NCBI GenBank assembly: GCA_002784045.1 | Contig: PFJX01000034.1 | Span: 1-32,257 of the forward strand | Reading direction: 5' to 3' | Source: Hydrogenophilales bacterium CG_4_10_14_3_um_filter_63_21 | Lineage (GTDB): Bacteria > Pseudomonadota > Gammaproteobacteria > Burkholderiales > Thiobacillaceae | DNA: 32,257 nucleotides | Part shown: positions 26,115 through 32,257 of the stretch, in pieces | Numbering within the stretch: the first letter of the stretch is position 1 | Layout of the letters: the number at the start of each line of letters is the position of its first letter | Program-made: the position numbers and the translations under genes | The notes under the pieces: generated by a model | The model's input: only the letters and a program-made list of their open reading frames with translations | What the model was told of the DNA's origin: nothing | Databases searched by the model: none

Positions 26115-27008
26115 TTAAACCACTTGATCCAGCATCTGCTTCAGAGCCGAGAAGTCCTGCGGCATCGTGTCTTGGTGGGATCGGAGGAGGTCCACAGCAA
26201 CTGCTCGCTGAGCGCTGCGTCCGCTCAGCCGTGCGTTGCCTCCTTTCGAATTGTCTGGGACAACAAACCATTCGCTCACCATGGAATGGAAGAATGCCTT
26301 GCTAGACATCAAATCCCTCCAACGGCCATGCCCCCAAGTCAAAGGGGTGTTGCCGCCCGACAAGACTTCAACCTCTTTATCAAAATCCAGTCGCACCCGC
26401 TGTTTTGCCAGTTCCTTCTTGGCGGTGGTGGCAAGGTCTTGCAGCAACGGCGACGAAACCAGCTTTTCAACCACTTGATCCCTGCTACACCCATACAGGT
26501 CTCCTTGCTTTAACAGACTTCCGGGGCTTCGTTTGACGCGGTTGCGTTTCGCAATAAGTACACGGTTTGCCGCCTCCAGCCACAATACTTTGCTGGCCTC
26601 TACTGCCAACCACAGACCAAGATCAACAGATGTTTTGCCGGGTTTGAAGTACTTGCTGTTGCATACCCAGGCGGGCTCAAGGAAATGGTTTTCCAACTCT
26701 TTACGACGCCAGATCAGGAGGTTGTCCTTAGCTGGGTCTGGAAAGCCACCCCAGGATGCGTCCACTGTCGCATCGTCCCAATCGTCTCGGTCGATGACGA
26801 ACCAGTATTCGGGATGGAACTCGTGCAGTGCTGTGGCCACAGACCGAACCGAAAAGCTGGCGCCCAAGGGCTCTACGCGCAGCTTTGGCGTGAGAAGTTC
26901 ATGCAGAACTGTCACGTCGAGACCGTCCTTCGTACCCTCCACGAACAAGATGTGTTGTGCTCCTTGCAGCACTTCCTGGGAGGTGGCACCCGTGCGAACA
27001 GTGAGCAT
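26115..27008 (-). CDS. ariB: DUF4435 TOPRIM nuclease, AriB-like (PARIS)
   Basis: A 297-residue protein with TOPRIM features: HILFVEGTKDGLDVTVLHEL (19-38, catalytic Glu24) and YWFVIDRDDWDDATVD (68-83, Asp73, Asp75 and Asp76). These are followed by LLIWRRKELENHFLEPAW (97-114), a stretch typical of DUF4435. In PARIS systems AriB is the DUF4435 effector, held by the AriA ATPase and released when a phage anti-restriction protein is sensed; it then cuts host tRNA. Gene order (ATPase first, 6-bp gap) fits. The base composition is visibly lower in GC than the flanking jet genes. Assignment to PARIS rather than another ATPase-TOPRIM pair is likely but not proven; the symbol is tentative. Confidence 0.68.
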   Translation of the reverse strand: MLTVRTGATSQEVLQGAQHILFVEGTKDGLDVTVLHELLTPKLRVEPLGASFSVRSVATALHEFHPEYWFVIDRDDWDDATVDASWGGFPDPAKDNLLIWRRKELENHFLEPAWVCNSKYFKPGKTSVDLGLWLAVEASKVLWLEAANRVLIAKRNRVKRSPGSLLKQGDLYGCSRDQVVEKLVSSPLLQDLATTAKKELAKQRVRLDFDKEVEVLSGGNTPLTWGHGRWRDLMSSKAFFHSMVSEWFVVPDNSKGGNARLSGRSAQRAVAVDLLRSHQDTMPQDFSALKQMLDQVV

Positions 27009-27014
27009 GGGCGG

Positions 27015-28112
27015 TTACCCTCTCTGGAGCATTACGCGACGATCTTCGGTGACAGAACCAAAGATTTCCTCTGAATGTGTCGCGAGGATGTACTGATTTT
27101 TCGGTGCCATCTCGGCGAGCTTGCGCACGAAAATGCGCTGCCACTCCGCGTTCAGGTGAAGCTCCGGTTCGTCAATTAGCACGATGCTCGGGCGCTCCTG
27201 CGTCATGTACCAGACGAGGAATAGCGTTGCGATGATTTCCTTCTGACCAGAGCTGAGCCCGTCGAAACTGAAAGAGGCGCCACCGCCGACGGGGGTCACG
27301 CGCAACTCCAGCGTTCCATCGGGGCCGGGCCGAAGCTTGTCCACCGTTCCACCGGCAAAGTCGCGGATGAGCCCATTGAGCCGGTCGAGGATCGCTTGGT
27401 TGTCGCTCTTGGAGTCCATTCCTTCGAACAATCCACTCTTGGTCATGAGCGCCTGAACCAGGACGACTTTGAAGGTGCTGAGCGGACCGGGTCCGCCGAA
27501 ACGGCGCGGCGGGTATCCACGGCGGGCGAAGGTAGGGTCAACCATCGCGCCAAGAGCAGAACTTCCTTCCAGTACTTTTCGATAGGAGTGGAAGAGCAAA
27601 ACGGGGGGAACAATCAACGGCTCACTGTTCATTCCCAGCAAAGAATCCAGCAGCTCTCCTTCCTCGAACAGTTCGTTATGTCGCCAAGCGCTATCGAATT
27701 TCTTTCGAAGACTGGTTTCTTCATGTGGTTTAAAACCCGAGGGGCCAAGTTCCAAACCAACCTCATGGGCGCTTCTGTCGACGCTGATCTGGGCGTGGAT
27801 CGTCGCCTTGTCAGCTCCGGAGCGGATCAAGAGGTTGTGCAGAGCAAGCGGTGCCCGTGGACGGTGATCCCGCTGGAGAAGCTCGGGGAAGACCGCACCA
27901 ATCAATGCGAGTGCGCAACACTCCAGCAATGAGCTCTTGCCAACCCCATTCTTGCTGCCGAGTACGAACGCATCGAGCTGGTCGGCAGTGGACGGAGCTG
28001 GAAGTTCTAGTTCCAGTTTGTCGAGCGATTTGTAGTTTTCGACTGTGATCTTGGCGAGGCGCAGAGATGGCCAAGGTTTTTCTGGTGTGGTCCGGGATTT
28101 GCGGAGAGCCAT
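27015..28112 (-). CDS. ariA: AAA/ABC-type ATPase, AriA-like (PARIS)
   Basis: A 365-residue SMC/ABC-type ATPase without long coiled coil. It has KITVENYKSLDKLELELP at the N-terminus, Walker A GSKNGVGKSSLLE (52-64), the signature SFDGLSSGQKEIIATLFLV (about 280-298), Walker B PSIVLIDEPELHLNAEW (about 306-322), and the switch ILATHSEEIFG. This set fits AAA_15/AAA_21 ATPases of defence systems; with the DUF4435 gene behind it the best match is AriA. It starts at ATG 28112 with AAAAGGATCG upstream, 12 bp after the stop of the jetC N-terminal fragment, so it may be read from the jet promoter. Alternatives are an OLD-like or Septu-like ATPase. Confidence 0.7.
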   Translation of the reverse strand: MALRKSRTTPEKPWPSLRLAKITVENYKSLDKLELELPAPSTADQLDAFVLGSKNGVGKSSLLECCALALIGAVFPELLQRDHRPRAPLALHNLLIRSGADKATIHAQISVDRSAHEVGLELGPSGFKPHEETSLRKKFDSAWRHNELFEEGELLDSLLGMNSEPLIVPPVLLFHSYRKVLEGSSALGAMVDPTFARRGYPPRRFGGPGPLSTFKVVLVQALMTKSGLFEGMDSKSDNQAILDRLNGLIRDFAGGTVDKLRPGPDGTLELRVTPVGGGASFSFDGLSSGQKEIIATLFLVWYMTQERPSIVLIDEPELHLNAEWQRIFVRKLAEMAPKNQYILATHSEEIFGSVTEDRRVMLQRG

Positions 28113-28124
28113 CAGGCGATCCTT

Positions 28125-28838
28125 TTACGGTACGTGATTCGAATGACAGGGGCGGAGCATAAAGGATTGGAAAGTCAAACACCTATCATGGAAATCTGCG
28201 TGAACACCGCTTGAACCAGACGTATGACTGGTTTTGCTGCGTGTGGCGCCATAAGGCGGGAAACTGTCGAACAGGTCGATGCCACGGCGGCCGCGCAGGC
28301 GGCGGCGCAAATCGTTGATGTCGCTGCCGAAGCCGGCGAAGTCCAGGGCGATGGACAGGTCTTTCTCCGCCGCCACGAAGAAGCGCGCCGGCTGGCTCTG
28401 GGCATCTTTCAGCCAGAACACCTGGGCCAGGGTCACGCTCTGGTCGAAGCCGGTGTTGCGGAACACCCCCAGCACCACCGAATAGGCGTTGTGGTCGCGC
28501 AGGGCCACCGGCTTCGCCGCCAGGCCGGCGTCGGCCCGCTCCGACTTGTAATGGCCCAGAACATAGGAGCGCAAGGTGCGCTCCCGCGCCTCCGCCCCGG
28601 CCGCCTTGTTGTAGGCGATGCGCTGCGCCGGCACCAACAGGGTCGTGACCGCATCCACCAGGGTGGACTTGCCGGAACCGATGTCGCCGGTCAGCAGCGC
28701 GTTGTCGCCGTTCAGCGTGAGCGTCCACACCCGCTTGTCGAAAGTGCCCCAGTTGTAGACCTCCAGCCGATGCAGGCGGAAACCGGCTTGTGCGTCGCCG
28801 GCGGAGAAGTCGAGGGCGGCAGTGGCGGGTTCAGTCAT
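28125..28838 (-). pseudogene. jetC: jetC N-terminal fragment (Walker A lobe)
   Basis: The first ~198 codons are good JetC, the SMC-like ATPase of Wadjet: HRLEVYNWGTFDKRVWTLTL, Walker A GDIGSGKSTLVDAVTTLL (51-68), then RLRGRRGIDLFDSFPPYGA. At that point (about 28244) the similarity ends. The remaining 39 codons, rich in His and Ser, are read from the inserted DNA up to TAA at 28125. A complete JetC is roughly 1,100 residues, so the coiled-coil arms, hinge and C-lobe are absent from this ORF. Its ATG overlaps the stop of a ParE-like toxin gene by 4 bp, so it should still be translated. Confidence 0.82.
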
Positions 28839-29134
28839 GGCAGGTAGCGATCCATATCGAGAGCACCGTGGAACACGCCAAGAATCTCGATGGCCTTCGT
28901 ATCGGTCCGATGCAGGTAGACGATGCGGTAGTGGCCATACAGGATCATTCGCACCTCGCCTTCGGGCACGATGCGCAAACGTGTGCCGAGGTCGGGGAAG
29001 CTGGTCAGCAGTTCCGCCTTCCCGACTATCCCGTCGATGACCTTGGCGGCTGCGGTCGGGTTGTCATGGGCGATATAGCGATGGATGTTCCCCAACCAAT
29101 CCAGCGCCTCATCGGTCCATCTCAATTCCGCCAT
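28835..29134 (-). CDS. RelE/ParE-family toxin inside the jet operon
   Basis: A 99-residue protein starting MAELRWTDEALDWLGNIHRY, with the ParE pattern of two helices (ending AKVIDGIVGKAELLTSFP), the turn DLGTRLRIVPEGEVRMILYG, and the C-terminal strands HYRIVYLHRTDTKAIEILGV followed by FHGALD. Its start overlaps the antitoxin gene by 13 bp, and its TGA overlaps the jetC ATG by 4 bp. A toxin-antitoxin module therefore lies between jetB and jetC with translational coupling on the jetC side. Confidence 0.88.
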   Translation of the reverse strand: MAELRWTDEALDWLGNIHRYIAHDNPTAAAKVIDGIVGKAELLTSFPDLGTRLRIVPEGEVRMILYGHYRIVYLHRTDTKAIEILGVFHGALDMDRYLP

Positions 29135-29328
29135 GAATGGATTCTCCGAACAGCCTCTTCATGGCTCACCGTGCGTCCAGCGCGGGCATCAGCCAAGCCC
29201 CGTTCGACCATGCGCTCGAAGGCCAGCTCACGCATGATTTCCTCATAGCTGGCATCTTCGGGCTGCGCTTCGATCACCTCGCGCAGCAAGGCCTTGGCAC
29301 TGGGTTTTTCTTCCACTTGGGCAGCCAT
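29122..29328 (-). CDS. Antitoxin partner of the ParE-like toxin
   Basis: A 68-residue acidic protein. The stretch AQPEDASYEEIMRELAFERM and the final TVSHEEAVRRIHSWRN are typical of small antitoxins paired with RelE/ParE toxins (the SHEE-x-x-x-R-x-x-x-W ending is common). The ATG at 29328 is chosen because AGGAG lies 7 bases ahead; the GTG at 29334 is too close to that site. No strong DNA-binding domain is evident. Confidence 0.8.
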   Translation of the reverse strand: MAAQVEEKPSAKALLREVIEAQPEDASYEEIMRELAFERMVERGLADARAGRTVSHEEAVRRIHSWRN

Positions 29329-29569
29329 TTCCACTCTCCTTTGTCGGCCGCGATATTTGCCGACGATGTTTTCCGGTCACCGGCGACACCCGGGGACGAT
29401 GCGTTCCGTTCCTCACCCCATCCTACCGCCCCTCCGGTCACACTGGGCGGAGTAGGCAAGGGGAGAAAAGACCTTCCAGGGGGGCATATCGTGCTGGCCA
29501 ATAAAGCAGTCCTGCCATGTCCACGCCACTGTCGGCCTGGATTTCAAGCACTCCACTGCACACGCCCGC

Positions 29570-29702
29570 TCACAACCAGCCCAGCAGCCAGGGCCAGACC
29601 AGGCGTTCCACGAGTTGCGGGTCTTTGCCGTGGGCGAAGGCCAGGGCGATGGATTCGTCGCTGCAATGCCAGACCCAGGGGTGGGGCGCTATCGGTGTCC
29701 AT
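29570..29702 (-). pseudogene. Remnant of an unrecognised gene
   Basis: In one minus-strand frame the DNA reads PHPWVWHCSDESIALAFAHG, then KDPQLVERLVWPWLLGWL and TGA at 29572-29570. The composition and pattern look like real protein. The only ATG nearby (29702, MDTDSAP) is in the neighbouring frame, and a single-base shift in the run of C would join the two into a protein of about 45 residues. I do not recognise the family. Confidence 0.35.
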
Positions 29703-29730
29703 GAGGTGTCGACGAGGTGTCGACGAGGTG
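29703..29730. repeat. 11-bp tandem repeat, 2.5 copies
   Basis: The unit GAGGTGTCGAC begins at 29703 and 29714, with a partial third copy GAGGTG at 29725-29730. It lies at the start of the gene remnant, suggesting slippage or recombination in dead DNA. Each unit contains GTCGAC, itself a palindrome. Confidence 0.8.
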
Positions 29731-29828
29731 AGTCCTGCCTGTGGTTTGTTTTCCTGGCCCGGCGCGGTCGGGCTGCCGTGGCTGCGGAATTCTAGCCGCT
29801 TTGGCCGAATCACCTTGCGGACCCAACC

Positions 29829-29957
29829 GTAGGGTGGATGCACTGTGCTTATCCACCCTACCGCAGCTTCATGGTGCGCACGGCGCACCCTACTTGCTTG
29901 CCGGACCTGAAGCGTAGGTTGGGAATGTTGGGCTTCCTGGCGTCAGCCCAACCTACG
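29829..29957. repeat. Cluster of three different hairpin repeats
   Basis: Three separate inverted repeats stand in a row: GTAGGGTGGAT/ATCCACCCTAC (29829-29839 and 29851-29861), GGTGCGC/GCGCACC (29873-29889), and CGTAGGTTGGG/CCCAACCTACG (29913-29923 and 29947-29957). All contain or adjoin a GTAGG/CCTAC edge. Similar GTAGGGTG and GTAGGTTGGG hairpins are scattered in many beta- and gammaproteobacterial genomes. Here they follow jetB at 8 bp and could end the jetAB transcript. Confidence 0.75.
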
Positions 29958-29964
29958 ATTTGCA

Positions 29965-30594
29965 TCACTCTGACACCTCCAACCCCGCTAACTGCGCCCG
30001 ATACCCCCCCAGCCGTTGGTCGAACTCGGCCAGCCATTGGGCATCGACGAAGGCTTTGAGGAGGCGGCGCACCTCGAAGGCCGGCTCGCCGCCGGGCGCT
30101 TTCAGGCGGCGCACGAAACCCAGTTCGATGATCTTGTTGATATGGGTGTCCACCTGGTCGATCAATTTCGCCTCATTGCTGCCCGAAGGCAGAAATACCC
30201 GGATCAGTTCGACGATCTCGTCACGGGTCAGGATCAGCCTCGTATCGCCACCCCCGGCATCGAACTCGGCCAGTTTCTTGCGCAGCAGGGCCAGGAGCAG
30301 GCTGACCGGGAAGGACAGGGCGCGGCGCTGCACCAGGCGCGGCAATTCGGTTTCGCCTTCATGGAGGGGGCGGGTGCGCAGGAAGGCATAGCCCTCGGCC
30401 TCATCGAGCAGCAGCTCCAGGCCCAAGACCGCGACGTGGTCGCGCACGCGGGCTTGCAAAGCGAGCAGGTCCTGCCACAGCGGCGCGTCGCCCTCGCGGT
30501 AGACGACGCCTTTCATCAGCCCGACCAGGACCCGCGATAACGCAACACCCTGCTCAACACCGTGCGTCGATTCCATCGTTTCCATGATGCTCAT
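29965..30594 (-). CDS. jetB: Wadjet protein JetB (DUF4194, KleB-like)
   Basis: A 209-residue protein of the DUF4194 family, the MukE-like subunit of the Wadjet SMC complex that bridges JetA and JetC. It is built of winged-helix-like units, with EGYAFLRTRPLHEGETELPR and the long helix PVSLLLALLRKKLAEFDAGG, then LTRDEIVELIRVFLP and IDQVDTHINKIIELGFVRRL. Its ATG overlaps the jetA stop by 4 bp, as expected for this operon. The gene is intact. Unlike the usual arrangement it is not followed directly by jetC but by 1.1 kb of repeats and a toxin-antitoxin pair. Confidence 0.88.
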   Translation of the reverse strand: MSIMETMESTHGVEQGVALSRVLVGLMKGVVYREGDAPLWQDLLALQARVRDHVAVLGLELLLDEAEGYAFLRTRPLHEGETELPRLVQRRALSFPVSLLLALLRKKLAEFDAGGGDTRLILTRDEIVELIRVFLPSGSNEAKLIDQVDTHINKIIELGFVRRLKAPGGEPAFEVRRLLKAFVDAQWLAEFDQRLGGYRAQLAGLEVSE

Positions 30595-32033
30595 CTCGTG
30601 AAAATCACTCTCGGCAAGGTTGCCCGCCTTGGCTTCCCGGTCGCATCCAGCCAGGCCACCGATGCTCGCGTGTCTTCGTCGAACAGCGATTTGCGATCCT
30701 CGCTGGCCAGCGTCAGCCAGGCGACCAGTTCGGCCAGGCCGTGCTCCAGCGGATGCCGTTCCAGCAGTTCGCTCAAGCTGACCTGCGACTGCTCTTGCAG
30801 GGACTGGCGGACCCAGCCGGCCAGCCGCGCCTTGTCCACCACGATGTGGCCAAACAGGGCATCCGTTTCGACTTCCGCCTCGCCCTCCAGCAACACCTGA
30901 TCGGCGATCACCGGGCGGATTGGCGGCGTATACAAGGGGCGCTCCATGGGCAACTCGATGCGGGGTGACGCTTCGTCCAATTCCATGAAGGCGTCCATGG
31001 GCGGCGCCTCGCGCAGCGCCAGCGCCTGGGCCTCGATGCCGTGCAGCACTTCCATGATGCGGCGGTTTTCCAGCCAGGCCTTGTCGTCGAGAAAGCGGCG
31101 CAACTGCATGGATAGCAGCGCCACCGTGCGCTGGGTGTGCTCACCGGCTTCCAGCCAGTCGTAGTGGACGCGCTTCAGGCGCCCATCCGGCGCCAGGGAC
31201 TGCACCGCCGCGAGGCCGAACACCGACTCCAGCAACGCCGTTAGCTCCTCCTGCCGGGCCGGCGACATCAAAAAATCCCAAAAGGCGCGAAAACTGCGGC
31301 CCTGGTCGGAATCGGCGATGGCATCGCGCTCGCCGAAGATGCTTTCCAGCGGGGCGCCCTTGCCGCCCTCCCACAAGGCGATGCGCTCGCGCACGCTGCG
31401 GTCGAGGTTGCGGAAGTTCTGTTCCACCTCGCGGAAGTCCGAGAGCAGTTCGCGCGCCGTCGCCGCCACCTGCTGAAACCGATCTTTCACCGCCGTATCG
31501 TCGAGCAGCGCCATTTCCCCCTCGCGCACGCGGGCAATCTCGGCGTCGATCTCTGCCCGGCGCTTCTCCAACTCACGGATGCGCGCCTCGGGGTCGGTTT
31601 CCGAACCTTCCACCATCTGCCGCAACAGCTCGAACACCGTCATCAAGCGCGACTCGGTGCCGACGAAGGCGCGCTGGGCCAGGCCCTCCAGCCAGGCCAG
31701 GGCCTTTTCCGTCGATGGGGTGAGGTCGAAATGCGCCTCATCGGAACCGGGCGGATAGAACTTGCGCAACCAGCCCTTCTCGTTGGTCGCCCAATCGTCC
31801 AGATAGTACGCGGCGGAACGTGGGAAAACGCCCTCGCCCAGCGTCTGGCGCAGGCCGAACAGGACATCCTCCAGCTTTTCCACCAGATCGGCCTGGGCCA
31901 TCACCCGCACATTGGGCAGCACGAAAACCTGATGGAGAAAGCTCGCCACCAGCGGCGCATGCGGCGAATCGAGCAGGCGCCAGGCCGGGTGGTTGCGGCG
32001 CAGGGTGTCGAGGGTGGCGTAGTCGAGGGGCAC
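30591..32033 (-). CDS. jetA: Wadjet protein JetA (DUF3375, MukF-like kleisin)
   Basis: A 480-residue protein of the DUF3375 family, the kleisin-like subunit of Wadjet. The N-terminal helical domain begins MPLDYATLDTLRRNHPAWRL and includes AAYYLDDWATNEKGWLRKFY. A coiled coil follows (RIRELEKRRAEIDAEIARVR, about 150-170), then LRRFLDDKAWLENRRIMEVL, and a C-terminal winged region ending VAWLTLASEDRKSLFDED. The start is GTG 32033; no ATG is better placed. It is the first gene of the jet operon, and the next gene overlaps it by 4 bp. No frameshift or stop is seen. Confidence 0.9.
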   Translation of the reverse strand: MPLDYATLDTLRRNHPAWRLLDSPHAPLVASFLHQVFVLPNVRVMAQADLVEKLEDVLFGLRQTLGEGVFPRSAAYYLDDWATNEKGWLRKFYPPGSDEAHFDLTPSTEKALAWLEGLAQRAFVGTESRLMTVFELLRQMVEGSETDPEARIRELEKRRAEIDAEIARVREGEMALLDDTAVKDRFQQVAATARELLSDFREVEQNFRNLDRSVRERIALWEGGKGAPLESIFGERDAIADSDQGRSFRAFWDFLMSPARQEELTALLESVFGLAAVQSLAPDGRLKRVHYDWLEAGEHTQRTVALLSMQLRRFLDDKAWLENRRIMEVLHGIEAQALALREAPPMDAFMELDEASPRIELPMERPLYTPPIRPVIADQVLLEGEAEVETDALFGHIVVDKARLAGWVRQSLQEQSQVSLSELLERHPLEHGLAELVAWLTLASEDRKSLFDEDTRASVAWLDATGKPRRATLPRVIFTR

Positions 32034-32035
32034 GG

Positions 32036-32143
32036 CTACAGGATGCTGGCCTTATTGAGGTGATTCACCGCCACGAATGCGGGGTACGGGATTCGCTCAT
32101 GGGAAATCAGGAACGCGGGGCGTGCGAATGGTGGCGTTGCCAT
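32036..32143 (-). CDS. Possible 35-codon leader ORF before jetA
   Basis: ATG at 32143 follows CTAGGATA, a possible ribosome site formed by the 18-bp repeat, and the frame ends 2 bp before the jetA GTG. The product begins MATPPFARPAFLISHERIP. It resembles nothing I know. Because the jetA GTG has no clear ribosome site of its own, this ORF could bring ribosomes to it by coupling. It may equally be chance. Confidence 0.3.
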   Translation of the reverse strand: MATPPFARPAFLISHERIPYPAFVAVNHLNKASIL

Positions 32144-32146
32144 TAT

Positions 32147-32164
32147 CCTAGATTCCTCAGTTGA
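32147..32164. repeat. Right copy of the 18-bp island-bounding inverted repeat
   Basis: CCTAGATTCCTCAGTTGA is the exact reverse complement of 24058-24075, the outer end of the MITE-like element beyond jetD. After this the two sequences stay weakly alike (ACCGCTCCC against ACGCGCCCG), so the right copy may be the end of a second, diverged or cut-off element that runs out of similarity before the window edge. Confidence 0.75.
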
Positions 32165-32193
32165 CCGCTCCCCAGAGTCTTTTCCAACATGGT

Positions 32194-32245
32194 ATGAGTC
32201 TGAACGGTAGAGCGTATTTCCATCGAGGAATGAGTCTGAACGGTA
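32194..32245. repeat. 16-bp direct repeat, 36-bp period
   Basis: ATGAGTCTGAACGGTA occurs at 32194-32209 and again at 32230-32245. The DNA between is not repeated. It lies upstream of the jet operon beyond the inverted repeat, and the window ends 12 bases later, so the number of copies is unknown. Options are protein-binding sites, the edge of a longer repeat array, or the end of a mobile element. Confidence 0.6.
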
Positions 32246-32257
32246 CAAATGGGATCG

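Larger units (their letters stand above)
29335..29964. other. 630-bp decayed spacer between jetB and the toxin-antitoxin pair
   Basis: No intact gene is seen. From the jetB side it holds three hairpin repeats (29829-29957), a stretch with a TAGAAT hexamer on the minus strand, an 11-bp tandem repeat (29703-29730), a gene remnant (29570-29702), and a small stem GTCGGC/GCCGAC (about 29343-29364) near the antitoxin start. Wadjet jetB and jetC are normally adjacent, so this whole stretch plus the toxin-antitoxin genes is likely inserted DNA. Confidence 0.6.

Noticed and set aside
25314-26513. A 399-codon plus-strand frame across the jetC fragment and ariB
   Set aside because: It crosses the junction between two unrelated genes and has no recognisable pattern, so it is a high-GC shadow.
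26085-28244. The cassette in jetC as an insertion sequence or retron
   Set aside because: There is no transposase, reverse transcriptase, terminal inverted repeat or target duplication at the two junctions; both genes look like defence ATPase and TOPRIM proteins.
28113-28244. A dedicated promoter for the ariA-like gene
   Set aside because: TTGACT and TATGCT occur on the minus strand but only 11 bases apart, too close for a sigma70 promoter. Other pairs tried also have wrong spacing.
32190-32257. A CRISPR array at the right edge
   Set aside because: Only two 16-bp repeats with a 20-bp spacer are seen, which is below the usual repeat size, and there are no cas genes in the window.

Overview
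The window is high-GC DNA that reads as a betaproteobacterial chromosome. The evidence is the gatCAB operon divergent from mreBCD-mrdA-rodA-rlpA, plus secB-gpsA, pyrE/exoA, ampG and uppP of proteobacterial type. The many dispersed hairpin repeats between genes are like those of Nitrosomonadales/Thiobacillus-type genomes. The genus is an inference, not something the sequence proves.

Layout. 1-7.3 kb: uppP, then on the minus strand a putative periplasmic protein coupled to an MMPL-family exporter, an AcuI/YhdH-type reductase, the wreck of an outer-membrane protein gene, and ampG. 7.3-9.0 kb: a small accessory cluster on the minus strand with a ParD/ParE-like toxin-antitoxin pair, a DUF6883-like gene broken by one nonsense codon, a DUF4926 gene that seems to start at CTG, a 55-codon ORF and a terminator. 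9.0-11.2 kb: exoA (xth) divergent from pyrE, then a DUF4124 protein. 11.4-15.3 kb: gatC-gatA-(Uma2 gene)-gatB on the minus strand. 15.4-22.2 kb: the rod-shape and elongation operon mreB-mreC-mreD-mrdA-rodA-rlpA, mostly with 4-bp start/stop overlaps. 22.4-23.9 kb: secB and gpsA. 23.9-24.1 kb: a MITE-like repeat element.

24.1-32.1 kb is a defence island on the minus strand. Its backbone is a Wadjet-type anti-plasmid operon (jetA-jetB-jetC-jetD), but jetC is broken. Its first ~198 codons (Walker A lobe) and last ~260 codons (signature and Walker B lobe) remain. The coiled-coil/hinge middle has been replaced by a two-gene ATPase-TOPRIM cassette that resembles the PARIS phage-defence pair (AriA AAA ATPase and AriB DUF4435 TOPRIM nuclease). 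A second toxin-antitoxin pair sits between jetB and jetC, and the toxin stop codon overlaps the jetC start. The island is bracketed by a perfect 18-bp inverted repeat (24058-24075 and 32147-32164), whose left copy is the outer end of the MITE-like element.

Working together: uppP recycles undecaprenyl pyrophosphate, ampG imports muropeptides, and Mre/PBP2/RodA/RlpA build and separate the rod-shaped wall, so much of the core part concerns the cell envelope. The island looks like a nested defence locus in which one system (PARIS-like) has displaced the core of another (Wadjet). Wadjet is probably inactive unless the two JetC lobes still act as separate chains. No rRNA, tRNA, CRISPR array or complete insertion sequence was recognised.
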